This document shows positions 12,968 to 25,163 of a stretch of 64,000 bases of DNA, one piece after another; within the stretch, counting starts at the first letter, position 1, and every line of letters starts with the position of its first letter. Location: positions 10,272,493 through 10,336,492 of the forward strand of contig NC_060115.1 in the NCBI RefSeq assembly GCF_021155765.1. Reading direction: 5' to 3'. The notes under the pieces are model-generated. The model was not told where the DNA came from, searched no databases, and saw only the letters and a program-made list of their open reading frames with translations. The DNA is from Diprion similis (lineage: Eukaryota > Arthropoda > Insecta > Hymenoptera > Diprionidae). A program made the position numbers and the translations under genes.

Positions 12968-14982
12968 TCGACGCTACTTTGTCGGTAAGAACGCATTCTA
13001 GATTGCTAGAGCCGATGACTTATCGATCGTTTGGAAAACATTGATGCCATGTCGTTCTGCTATCTTATCGGCTTATCGGGCCATCTTCTTCTTATAGGTT
13101 GCTGGCAACGCAATCTACGTTATCGACAATCATTTATCAAATTTTTGCAGTCATATTTAAACCTGAGAATTGGATCGCGTTGAAAATTGAGTTAAGGTTA
13201 ACGAGTTTTAATTATTACTGTGAATTCTATTGATGAAGTTTATGTTTTTTAATCGGAAAGTTATATGGTAATTTTCGAGGAAGTTAGGAAAAATACAACT
13301 TATAGAACGAGATGAGATCTATTATAATGAACTCATCAGAATCATAATACCCAAATATATACAGAACCGATTTACGAATAAGATTCTCCACGATTTGATA
13401 AAATTTATATCAGTAATGCTCAATTGCGGGAGCTGTACTAGCGATTTTAAAAAAAAATGTGAACAAATGGGATAATTTACAGCAAACGCTATACTATCGA
13501 GGCGTTTGTATAATGAGAAATGTGTAGAAAAACGAAAATTCGATAACGACAATAAATCGTATAAAGAGAAATGAGTATAATAAAGAGAGCAACTGGTATA
13601 AAGATAATTGGCACGAAGACAAATGGGTATGAAGACAAAAAAATGGTATAAAGACGAAAGAAGGATTACAGATAAAGAAATAGGTGAAATAACGGTGAAA
13701 TAAAGTAGCTTACAGCCTTCGACAATTTGAAAAGCTTAAATTTTAATTCACGAAAAACATTAAGGTGTTGAATCATGAAATAAAAACGATTCGTAAACTC
13801 ACATTTGAGACTGAATATTTTTGCGAACTTGCGACGGAGATGCGGTCAAATACAGTGACATCCGTTCAATCATGATGCATGCGACTGGACGATCAATCGA
13901 TGATACAAGGGCTTTGATTAATTGCATAGCACGGAAACGCTTTGTGATGTATAGGAGTCGAGATAAGACAGCCTCATCGGCCAGAAGCGAAGTAAAGTGG
14001 GCGAATCGAATGAGAGGCTAATTGTGATGAGACACACAAAAAAATAAGCATTCATAACGATGCTAAGTGTGGAAGGGACGAAAGATATGAATAGCTTGCC
14101 CCTTGCGGGCGAGATGAAAGGTGCTCCAAGATTTTTAATGCATGAATTAGGAGTACATTTTAATATATATATATATACATATTAGGGTGGGTCAAAGAAA
14201 AAAATTTTTTTTTCACTTTAGCTACCGTGAAAATATCGTTCAAGATGATGAAAAGCAAATTTTGGTAAAGTTTGAGCTTAATATTAAGAGGTGTCTCATC
14301 GTGATTTTTGATTTCCCATTTAAATAACACGGTTAATTTTTTATTTTATTTTATTTGAAATTTTATTGCGTTTTAACGAATTAATGTGTTGTAGAAATCA
14401 ATACATATTCTTGTAGGAAATTGAACGATCTACAAAACAGGTCTGATACCGATATTTCGCCAAGTCGACTCGTTTAAAAGTTATTGAAGGTTAAAGTTCA
14501 TCCTCAAGTGGTATACGATGACTTTCACAATTTCTTTTATATTTTATCACGAAATAACGTGTCAAAAACATAAAACATCATATTTTTCGTTAAATTCATC
14601 AAGTGTTCTTTGGTAAAACATAAAAATATTTTACGAAATACTAATAATCGTAAGGAAAATCGTTTTGTGAATTACTTGACAAGTTTCTTTCCCTTGAACG
14701 TGAGCAAAGTTAGAACTTGACTGAGGCTATTCAGCGTGAAAAAAAAAACAGCGATTTTCACTTCGCGTGAAGTTAAAAATGAATCTTTTTCCACTTTGAC
14801 CACAATTCACAAGTGCACACAAGCATTTATCCCTGCGAGGTTTAATTTAGTTTGCATCGAATCGACAATACAACTCGGCACTCTTGGTTAAAAACAAGGA
14901 GTCAATTAGAATTCCAAATAGCATCGAGGTAGATAATTTTACCGCTAACAGAAACATCGATCGCCGTATCATTCCGCGATCC
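12968..14982. other. gene-free stretch
   Basis: AT-rich sequence without a supported gene. It contains a degenerate short tandem array near 13560-13680, with GGTATAAAGACAAATG-like units, and one copy of the dispersed repeat family described at 14183-14515. Confidence 0.6.
14183..14515 (+). repeat. dispersed repeat family, copy 1
   Basis: This begins TTAGGGTGGGTCAAAG and runs about 330 bp. It is collinear with copies at 20136-20460 and 43275-43605. Shared landmarks in order are: an A/T homopolymer start, CAAGATGATGAAAA, TTAATATTAAGA, a TAAATAACAC block, GTAGGAAATTGAACG, then AAAAGTTATTGAAGGT. No coding capacity is apparent. The AGGGTG start resembles the end of a transposon terminal repeat, so I infer a non-autonomous DNA element. 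Confidence 0.7.
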
Positions 14983-14999
14983 AGATTCCGCAGAGAAAA

Positions 15000-16214
15000 A
15001 GATGCAGGACACCGGAGGGTGACCCGATTCCCACAGCTCTTCCGCACCGAAGCGAGAGGGTGGAACTTGAACCGGGAACTTGGTCGCCGTGGCGCGAGGT
15101 TCAACAAGTTAACGGAGGAGGGTGTTACACACGGAGAGCGTCGAGGAGTCTAGGCGAGCGGAAAGGAGAGAAGGGGAGGAGGAGGAGGGGGTCGCGGGTC
15201 ATGAATGAACTTTCATTCAAAGTTCCGTCCGCTAGTTGCCGTGCAGGTTGCGGGCATCCGGGGTGCGCAGGCGCAGTTTTATTTTAAATCGATCGGACGC
15301 TCGGCCGCGTTCGGTCCTCATCGGTCATTCAAAACTGCTCGATTTTCAACAGTCCGCAAAACCAGCAACCCTCGAAGAGCTACGCAAGAATCCAACGAGC
15401 GTTTCGCGCACACGCGTCAATGTCAATCGAAACTTTTTACCCAACATGCTAGCCAAAAATCCTTGCATCCTAAAATCTGGCTCAACTACCGTAAGCGGAC
15501 TCCGGAATGCTGGGTCGATCTCGATGTGGATATCATATAATTCCTCCCTCCAGTTGCGGCGAGGCTTCGACTCGAGCAAGCCCTGGGGAGGAATCGTGGG
15601 GCTCAAATTCGGCAATTTCAAGGCGCAATCGGAGGTGCTCGAGGCAATTCGAGGCGGCCTTGGACTCGTCCGTTTCCGAATCCGCGTTTTCCTCCTCCCC
15701 GAAGGTCGATATAATGACTGTTGAAATGCCGGGGCAGCGATTTGGACCAAGTAAAATTTGGGAGGGTAGGCATTGCAGGCAGCAAGCAGCAGCAGCAGCG
15801 GAGGAGAGAAGAGCGCGCGTCAGTCGTCACAGTCGGCGGATTCCGTTCGGGTCCGCCACTCGGCCGCAAATATCGAATCGCGAATCTTCGCAAATTTTCG
15901 GTACGGCTCGCGCGAGTCCCGGGCTCAGTGTCGAGTGGGCTGCCTGGACCGCAGGCGCCTCTCCGTGAGCCTCGCGTAGCCAGCGAAAGCCTTGAGGTGA
16001 TATCCTGGCCTTTCGAATAACCGTTAATCCCGGTATTTTGTTATAATATTTGCAAGAGGTATATATAGTATAAACGTAAAGTCGATCCCATGCCCGACGA
16101 TATCGCATCTCCGTCGTCGAGTGAGTAACGACGGACGTTTCGCGGTGCACGCGATTACCTGTCGCGTTTACGAGTGTACGTACGATAAAGAGGGGAATAA
16201 GCGAGGTGGAAGAC

Positions 16215-16250
<36 letters not shown>

Positions 16251-16300
16251 ACATGTCGTGCCGAGTAAAGTGATCCGGGATCGAGAAATGAAGTGAGGTT
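15000..16300 (+). promoter_or_regulatory. CpG-rich promoter-like region with possible first exon
   Basis: This is the most GC- and CpG-rich kilobase of the left half. It has an exact NRF-1-type palindrome TGCGCAGGCGCA at 15264-15275. Overlapping frames on both strands stay open for 90-160 codons only because stops are rare in GC-rich DNA, and none is recognisable. At 16090-16120 an ATG frame (MPDDIASPSS), preceded in frame by a TAG, meets a strong donor at 16121 (GTGAGT). That arrangement suits a first coding exon on +. I cannot find its second exon. It could instead be an untranslated exon of a gene such as the Ly6 gene downstream. Confidence 0.35.
16215..16248. repeat. GCA trinucleotide repeat, about 11 units
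   Basis: Eleven GCA units directly downstream of the CpG-rich region. The poly-Ala frame on - is spurious. Confidence 0.9.
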
Positions 16301-16407
16301 TTTTTTTCCGCGTAAATCTTCTCCGCCGTTCGCTTGCGTTTTTTTCCCTCTGTTTTCCTTAGCTCTAGTATTATTTATTTATTTATTTTTTGTTTCGAAC
16401 GTGAATA

Positions 16408-16548
16408 ATGAAAACGAAGGAAGATCAGTGTGCCGGCGAGAAGATGAAGACGGATGAAGAAGGAGGTCGCGCGGAAAACGGAAGGCTGGCAATATTCGAG
16501 GAAACGTGCGACACCGCAGCCCGGAATACCCTTAAGATTTTGAATTAA
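16408..16548 (+). CDS. possible 46-residue small ORF
   Basis: An ATG at 16408 (A at -3, A at +4), preceded by an in-frame TGA, opens 46 codons ending in TAA. The product starts MKTKEDQCAGEK and is charged and hydrophilic, with a Glu/Lys-rich first half and an ...RNTLKILN end. No signal peptide, membrane segment or known domain is visible. It lies just downstream of the CpG-rich promoter-like region, so it would fall in the 5' part of any transcript from there. It could be a genuine small ORF, an upstream ORF or chance. Not recognised. Confidence 0.2.
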   Translation: MKTKEDQCAGEKMKTDEEGGRAENGRLAIFEETCDTAARNTLKILN

Positions 16549-17388
16549 CAACCGACTATCAAACACGACGAAGGAATAATTATATTTGCATAGAAAATGA
16601 AAATTTGAGTGATTTGTTATTATTATTGTTATTACGATTATTATTCCTATTATCGTTATCGCAATTATTATTTTCTCGCGGGATAGAGAACGTGAGAAAA
16701 TTAAATTTACAGACCTACGCGTACTATTGTATATATCGTACAATGATGTTTACGTGTTATAAAATTAACGATTGCGATAATAAATCATCAAATTTCACCG
16801 ATTATTGTCATTACGTTACGACAAAAAGCCGGAGATCGAGTAACAAAGTTGTTTGAATTTTGTACGCGTAGAAATCATTGATGTACACATATATATATTT
16901 ATATATATATTATAATGAATAGCGGTGATGACTACTTCAGAAATTTTCACGCAATTAACGTCAATCCGAACCTGGACTCGTATAGGACATTACACGACAA
17001 TTAGGGAATAATGATTATGACAAATTTAGTAGAAACAAATGAGCACGTTGGCACAGCATATGGACTATTCCAAGTAAGTATATACATATATACAAGCACC
17101 AAGTGCTTTAGTAACCATTTGTAATCATCGATTTCACACTCCGTTTCACCTTCTCATTCGAAACCTTATCCTAATCGCTTCGTAATTATTTCAAAGTACC
17201 AGCGTCAAATCAACTTGCAGTTCGAGCCCCTTAAGATTCACTTACAATGGTCGCAAAGAAGGGGGTTGAAAAATGGTTTGTCGGACGATTTGCAGGTACG
17301 TCGAACGGCTGTTGAATTATGTTTAATCGTAAATCGTAGCCCACCTTTTCTCACACCGAGCGTATAATTCGACATTTTGCATGATGGC

Positions 17389-17412
17389 GGGGGGGGGGGG
17401 GGGGGGGGGGGG
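17389..17412. repeat. G homopolymer, 24 bases
   Basis: 24 consecutive G on + followed by AGGA. The Pro-run frame on - is an artefact. Confidence 0.85.
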
Positions 17413-19757
17413 AGGATTTGCATCAAGGGGTTGCGAAAAGGTTCCATAGCGATTTTTCACAGACGGAAGACGTCGCAGGTGAAAATGAAATGGAGAATTA
17501 GTAAAATAGCGAAGAAATGCTTGTGACGTAAGAACAATAGCAGCTCGGCGAATAAGAATGAAAGGAAGAAAGCGATAAACGCATTGCTTTCATTTTATTC
17601 CCCATCTATTATATTCCAATACAGCACCTCGCCGTGCCGCAGTTCCTGCGGGGCTGAAAACAAAAGGAGATCCGCAACATCAAACATTTAAATTAGAAAC
17701 CTCTGCCACTATGCCGCGGATTACCCTTAAATTCATATTTTCAGCCCCATTAAACAATATGCGTGTGTGTACATTTATGCACGCGTATACGCGGCCTTCT
17801 AATTTACAAATTCACACGAGTACCAACACATGTTAACATACGTGTATAACTTATACATAGACACGTACGTGCAGCCCTGCGCACGAAATCTGACGCGAGG
17901 CCCGTCTGTAATAGATTCACTATTGCTGTATATTATACGTATAGGCGGCACCTAGGCTTCGACATATAGGTATACACAGAATTTGCGCAGTAGTTGAAAT
18001 TTCTACACGCTTGTTTTCAAATTAATCCTCGCGAGTTTGAGATTTATTGAAAATTTGGCACTTTGACTTAGATGCTTGTATAAAACTTGGGTGTAAAATT
18101 TCACGCTACATTCTCATCGTATATATTTCGCATCATTAATTCGCACAGAATTGAAAGAAGCTTGATCATCATGAAATATTTTCGTAACATCGTGTATACG
18201 ATTATTTCAGAATCAAAGTTTATTCGGCTGAAGTTGCTCTAGCGCGTGCTTAAATCCGGTGAAACAACAAAATGCGATTGCGGGTGAGTTGCTGAGGTTG
18301 AAGGGTCGGGGGATAATGTATTTATATTTATTAAAATTTCAATGTCGATCCGCGGTAAGCGCAACGGTTTCATTCGTATTGCGAAACTGACTTGATAATG
18401 CTCGGAGCTGTGTAACGCCACCATTTCTTTTTTTTTTTTCGCAACGTCGCCGCTGGCTTTGGAGAACGAATGACGTTATCAGGATCTACGGAACGATAAC
18501 AATCCTCCCGTGACGTCTAATAAAACGGGTGATACGTTTCTAACGGAAAATGTAACGATACGTACATACAAGCCTGACATTTCTGCACGCGCAGTATACA
18601 GAGGCAGTGGATTTAGTAGAGACGACGACGTGATAGTGAGTTTAATTAAAATGGAATGTAAAAAGTTTCACTCTCTGTTATAATAATCTGCAGGTATGAA
18701 AATAAAAATAAAAATAAAAAAAAAAAGAAACTGCACTCCGTATCTAATTCAGAATTTAATTATCTCCCTAATACACGTCACCTGTACGTACCTATAGGTG
18801 TAACGTATAAGTACTTAAACACAAATGGACCAGAGAGCCTAGGGAATAATTACTGAAGTACTTGCGATTCAGAAAAGAAGACAGACGCGCAAGGCTGCAG
18901 CGGAAGTACCGGAAATACGAAAGAACGTTGTACCTGGGGTTAGTATACGTATAACGCGTATACCTTTCGTCAGATTAGCCACTAATCTTGAGGAGAGGTG
19001 GAGAGCACTTTTCTCTGCTAAAGTGTATACATACCATGTACATTATACATATACACATAGGTATACCTGTAACTCGAGTTCGGGGTAATGATACGTATAT
19101 AGGTTATATACATATATATACATGTAGCTATATATATCGTATATATGTAAATTTCTATGCAGAGTGGTTATATGTATATTGACATTGTTCGTATACATCT
19201 AGCGAAATAACAAAAGCCGCGTTACGCGTTTCTTCTGAAAGGGAAAAACACACCCCCACAATGAAAGATGAGGAATCAAGTTTCTGTGTAGCTACACCCG
19301 CATATCCACTGGCAAACTATTCAAGGAGAAAAAAAAAAAGAAAAAGTACCTGAGATAAGGAACAAGGAAACGGTTATTGGCACCAGACCAGCAGCCAATT
19401 AACAATTACAAATCCGATTTCGTTAGTCTTATACATGTAGATGGAAACATATATTTGTTACTTTAGAAAACTTCGCTATACTCTATATATAACGAGTACA
19501 ACGGCATGATAGTTGAAGATGAGTTTTGAAGCGAATTCATTTTCTTTTTTCATTTTTTCCTCAAAGACAGTGTCAAAACGTTTTCAATAATACCAATCCA
19601 ATCACGGTTAAATGAAGAATTGAGTAAAGAAATATTATCAGTTCAATATCACGGTAAAATCCGATTGAAAATAAAGCCAATCGTGGTGTGAAAAATACTG
19701 AACTGAAAACGATTAAAAACGAACCATCATATACCGAAAAACAACTACTTGTTTCGT

Positions 19758-19788
<31 letters not shown>

Positions 19789-20135
19789 CTATTATCTACG
19801 ATCCCGTGCGCAATATTCCCGGTGAATTGGTACAATTTTTTTCCCTCGAATCCCTTTGATTTTACCCATTTTTCAGTTTCCAACAAGCTGAACAAAAGTT
19901 CAGCCGAAAGTTTACGACCAGGTCGCAAACCGTGCGTCGTTCCTGAACTTTGATCTGCACATCAGCCGTTGGGGATTCTCTTGTCTTATAAGTATGCAGA
20001 TACACGACTTTGGTATAAGGCACATGTACGTCTCGTTCCCGCACACGAGGGAAAAATTTTTTCCACCGAATTTCTTTAGGCTTTAGGTATGACGCACATA
20101 CCTATATACCTATATATACATATATGCATATATAT

Positions 20136-20460
20136 TAGACTATATCAAAAAAATTGATTATTTTTTTTTTTTAATGGTATACTGAAAATATTGTTCAAGA
20201 TGACGAAAAAGAAATACCATAAAAATTTCAGATTTTAATATTGATATTTAGAAGTGCCTTATCGCGATTTTCTACTTTCCATAAGAATAACATGGCAAAA
20301 ATGGTTCTTGCTCCTTGCGATTTTTATAACTAGATAACGACGCGTCGTACAGAGAATTCATAAACATGTTTTTGTAGGAAATTGAACGTTCTACTAAAAA
20401 GGTCTCTTGTCATTTTACGATAAATCTATTTTTTCAAAAGTTATTTGAGGTCAAACATCA
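20136..20460 (+). repeat. dispersed repeat family, copy 2
   Basis: Collinear with copies 1 and 3. It starts TTAGACTATATCAAAAAAAT, then has CAAGATGACGAAAA, a TTTAATATTGATATT block, CATAAGAATAACA, ACGACGCGTCGTAC, GTAGGAAATTGAACG and AAAAGTTATTTGAGGTCAAA. The start is degraded relative to the AGGGTG of the others. Its right end is followed by an inverted copy of its last 18 bases (20434-20486). Confidence 0.7.
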
Positions 20461-23400
20461 ACAAAGGACCTCAAATAACTTTTGGTATATATATATATAT
20501 ATATATTTACCATTTATCATATACCAAAGTATCATTTGAAAACCGTTGAAAAATCAATCGTATCAAATATCTGCAGTCAATACATAGATACTTATACGTA
20601 TATGTATATAGGATTGTATGTATTTTTATAAATATATTTTTCGTCGCTGTAGAATATTAGGAAATTAATGTCGACGCGATCCATTACCCGATATCTGCAT
20701 TCGGTATTTTGTCGGAGTAGATATTTAGTCGAAAGCTGAGAATCTTCGTCGGGATAAATTCTTCCTGGCTGGTCAACGAGGGCGGAACCTTTAAAGTTCT
20801 CACGAGACATCCGGGCATCGAGTTATCGCCGCCTATCGAACTCCTAAATCAAATAATTTTATTTTTCTCTACCCTCTCCTTTCTCTCCCGCCAAACTAAA
20901 GAAAAACCATTCGAGGTAAATCCGTAACAAAATATACGAGGCAGCCCAGGTTTCGGCGGACCACCTCTACAGCCGTTTTCCCCCTTTGGACAACGCAGCC
21001 TCCCTTGGACCCATGTGCGTGACTACTATAGCTGTATCTCTGCCGCCACCGTTGCCCGAGGGTACAGTCACCCAAAAAAATACACTTTTATTATTTTTCC
21101 GATATCCCCTGAGCGTCGTGCCTCGCCCCTTCCCCCCTCCTCTACCAGTTAACCCAATTTCAGATTAATTAAATGAGATTTTCTACTGTGACTGAATACA
21201 CACACGTATCCTATTACCTACTCCTATATATACAATATATATATATATTTGTATTGTATATATTTATACATAGATGGAAGACATTCGAAAAACTAAGAAA
21301 CAAGACGTTCATTCAAAAAGTCAGTTATCAATATTACATAAGTGTAAGTATCGGTATTTTATGCATATATTTATATGTATATGTGTATATGCAAATACGT
21401 ATAATAACGGAGATACCACAATTTGAAAGGCAAGAAAAACTTTGCCTCGATTTATTGGCTTTATACATTTCTTCCTACGTTAAGAATAAGGCTTATACAT
21501 ACATACATGTATAGTGTTAACCTTAGCCCTGTTATTTCCTTTCACCCCCGCAAAAAACTTGTGTTTTATACCATACATATTATTGGATTTATTTTCCTTT
21601 CCTTTTTCTGTTATACGTACATGTATACATATAATGTATATAGAATGCGTGCAGCGTAAGATAAATATACTGTCCATTAAATATTTTGTTGAAAAATATA
21701 TTATTCCATTCCGCATGCCTCGACTAACTTCTTTTTATTCATACACGATATCAACGGCGAATCGAATATTTTGTTATCCTAACGTAAAATGATTTGGTGG
21801 GGTGTTTTTTTTTTTTTTTTCTTTTTTTTCTATCTCTTTTTTTATGTATATATAAAGTAAAATCACTTTTTAACGGATATTGCGTAATTAAAGTCTTATT
21901 CGCGTATATATCGAGTAAGAAAAATAATTGGATATATTCAATTTTCATCTGTAAAATCTGAAATGCAATACCTATACTTCGATCTTACGTAAATTTAATT
22001 AAGACAGTTATATTGATCACAACAATCGATTTAACAATTCCAGGTACGACGAGGAAGAGACGAATTATAATTTCATCGGTTCAACTTGATAATACACTGT
22101 TTCATTACAGATATAGCTAAAATATAATCGATAAGGGTTGAATCCGCGACTGTAATTACTCCATATTATTTACCGGAAAGAGTACGTATGTAACACTCGA
22201 ATAATAATAAGACAATAGCTGCCGATTTTAAGTAACTAGGCCAATTTCACGGAACCATTGAAAATATGAAAAATCTAATAACTAGACGAACCAGCACGAT
22301 TTTTCACAGTACATATCCACGGAAAGGAATAAATTAACATTTTCCAGCTAAGCGTAGGTCAGTTTTCGTAAGATCCCAAATAAATCTCTAGATCAACATC
22401 GAGTATCGGTCCTCTGATCAGTCGGAGAAAAGATTTTCTCACAGGCATATTTCAGTTTTAGACGAATAATGTGATTAATCGTACGTCAAAACAAAAAAAA
22501 AAAGTTGAAACTAGTTCCAGTAATACGAAACATATGGTTGAAATAATTTCTCTTAACGATACAAAAGCAGTTTTCAATTTTTTTTATCAAAATCTCGACA
22601 TATCTCGACGTATCGGGAAATAAATTATCAATATTTTCCAGCGTTTTTCTGTTTTCTTTTCACTGCCTTTAGAACCGTCCAAAAATCGATTGTAATATCT
22701 TCTTCAAATTTCTGACGAACCGATGAAACCTCTCGATCTCAAAGTGCAGCCATCATACGTAAGTATAATTTGAAGGGTCGTTAATTATACTCCCTGCCGT
22801 ACTACTTTGCCGGTTGAACGCGGTTGTTTGCGAGGAAAACATAGCCGGAAGACCAGTTCACAGGTGTTCTCGTATGGCCAAAGTATGAAGTTACACCGTA
22901 ATTAGGAAATGTCCGAGACACTCGACCCCCGGGCTGGGATAGTTTGATACCATCGAAACGGGGCACTAACCTTCGTTACAAGCTCTCCTCGTCGTTTCCG
23001 GAAGGTATCGGAGCTTTCCTCAACTCTGTTGAGACGACAAACATAGCTGAGCCTTGATTTCTTGTCAAATTCTCAACATCGAACGGTGCTTTCACGATTT
23101 ATTTTCATTTTCATATTTTCAATATGAATTTGAAAGAGTTTCAAGTTCGTGAAGTATAAATATGGAGTCCGCTTTGTTACGGTTTACCAAATTTCATACA
23201 ATCGTTAAGTACAGCGAAACAAAGATTTTCTATAAAATTAAATCGTTGAATTAACGTTTCAAACTTGAAATCTAACATAACTCGCTATGCATTCGCGTTG
23301 AAAATTGTAATGCGAAAGTGATAAAAATTTGACTGTTTCTCTTCGCCAGATTAACGAGAAAAAAAAGTTTCTTTTCCTTTGAACTAAATTGGACGATTTT

Positions 23401-24453
23401 GATTTTTTTGTTTAATCGTTATGCACATTCTCGAGTAAAATATCAAATTTTTCTGATGCACACAAATGTCATATTACCTCCGAAACTTTAAAGTCTTTTC
23501 ATTTTCTCAGTTACATCCAAAAAAAAAAAAGCTTCAAGCGTAAAAAGCATATTTCCAAGAAGAGAAATGCATCCGATATGCTCTCTATAATATTAAAGTA
23601 TCCCGACCCCAATAAAAAATGTCTGAGCATCTGTGCAGTAGATGCCAAAAAAATTTCGCAAATAGAGAAATTCTCCCTACTCAAGTATCCTCGCCGAAAA
23701 ATGACCGATAAAATGTCGAAGGTGTTTCTACAACGATGCATTGAATTAAATTAATCAACTTATGCTAAAATAAAAAGAATATTCGTAGAACGCAACTGGT
23801 ATCTGATTATATTCAGAATTTTTACGGGACGGTTTTTCTCAATGTCTCGTGACTATATCATCCAGCCATCCATTTTTTGAAAATACATATTTTAAGCTCT
23901 ATATACACACCTTTTAGTGAAATTGAAAATATGCAGGGTTGCCAAAGTTCCACAGATACGATTATCATTTTGGTCTTGAAATTTTTCCAATCGATTGAAA
24001 AATAATCCAACCTTTTTTCCAAAGTTTTTCATCTCCTCAAGATTTTACAAAACACAAAAGATTCATCCCTCTAATCGAATAACCCGAGGCTAAACTGATA
24101 TTAGCTGAGCCACCCAGCACCATGAACCGCCCTGCAAGATGAAACATTTTTTCAGCCCCGTGCTACGTAGTTCCGATTGAAAATTATCCCCCAGCCAAAG
24201 TTTTCCAGTCGCGTTCTTCTCTCGCAGGGTAGTGGATGATAAAGGATAAAAAAAAGCACACTACACATAGACAGAGAGATCCAAGGGGCGGGGGTGGGGG
24301 GTGGAAAAGGGGCATCCAGTGTCTGCCAGCCTAGCTATATTCTCATTTTTTTTCTACCGTCGCGCCACTGCCGGCGTTATTTAAGCCTTAGCCCGATTCC
24401 ACGGTTCCTGGTTCTTTGGATGGCTGGTTTGTTCGTTCGGCCGTTCGTCTCAA

Positions 24454-24498
24454 ATTATTATTATTATTATTATTATTATTATTGTTGTTGTTATTATT
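24454..24498. repeat. ATT/GTT microsatellite
   Basis: About ten ATT units followed by GTT units. The Tyr/Cys-run reading frame is spurious. Confidence 0.8.
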
Positions 24499-24842
24499 TA
24501 TTTTTTCTTTGCTCCGTTTTGTTTTTTCTATCTTTCATTTCTCTTCGACGCTGTCCTCCCACCCCTTCAATACAAACGTATAGGTAGGTAGGTGTGTGTA
24601 GAGTACGTGCAATGGAAAAACGAGAAGCTAAAATCGACCGAAAAACCTTTTACTATCCATCTGCCATCCCCTAACCGCGTACATGCAGCAGAGGTGGTGG
24701 GAGCTGCGGGTTGCGAGTCTTTTTTTGGTTTGAAACTAGTTCAAAAATTTCAAATACCACTGCAGGGTTATTCAACACAGCTGCTATATAGACTGTTTTT
24801 CTTTACTCTGATAAAAGTTTTCATCTGGAGAATATATGTATG

Positions 24843-25159
24843 GGAGGGTGGGGCAAAGTGGGTACCTTGAAGTTTTTGATGTCTAAAAAATTGGGGAACA
24901 AAGTGGGCCTCCTGAAATTTTCTCAAAAAACAAGGGAAAAAATTAACCACCTGAACTTTTTATTGCAATATGAATCGTTCGGAAATCATTTACTCGAGTA
25001 ATTGCAAAGCTCATAAGTTTCTGAACTTGAATTCATGATTACTTTGCTCTCGAGAAAGCTAAATAATAATTTAACATAATTGTTTATGTGAAAACTAAAC
25101 ATTTTATTCTGATTTTAGTTATTATTTTTTTAAGAGGCCCACTTTGCCCCACCCTCTCC
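24843..25159. mobile_element. 317 bp miniature inverted-repeat element, TATG duplication
   Basis: The left end reads GGAGGGTGGGGCAAAGTGGG. The right end is its reverse complement with one extra GA (GGAGAGGGTGGGGCAAAGTG). Both ends are flanked by TATG (24839-24842 and 25160-25163), a likely 4 bp target-site duplication. A degenerate copy of the terminal motif (ACAAAGTGGGCCTCCTGAA) recurs just inside the left end. There is no coding capacity. This is a non-autonomous DNA transposon; the superfamily is not determinable from this copy alone. Confidence 0.75.
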
Positions 25160-25163
25160 TATG

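Larger units (their letters stand above)
16549..24842. other. gene-free stretch
   Basis: No supported coding exon. Contents include a 24-base G run (17389-17412), A and T homopolymers, AT-rich dinucleotide tracts near 19020-19160, 20100-20140 and 21220-21260, an ATT repeat (24454-24498) and one dispersed repeat copy (20136-20460). A very good donor-like GTAAGTAT at 17074 follows a short ATG frame (17039-17073, MSTLAQHMDYS), but no partner exon was found. Confidence 0.6.

Noticed and set aside
15205-15968. Several overlapping frames of 90-162 codons on both strands
   Set aside because: GC-rich DNA with few stops; none shows a motif or splice boundaries, and they overlap each other on both strands.
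17039-17073. Short ATG frame before an excellent GTAAGTAT donor, as a first coding exon
   Set aside because: Only 11 codons, and no downstream exon recognised; kept only as a note in the stretch description.
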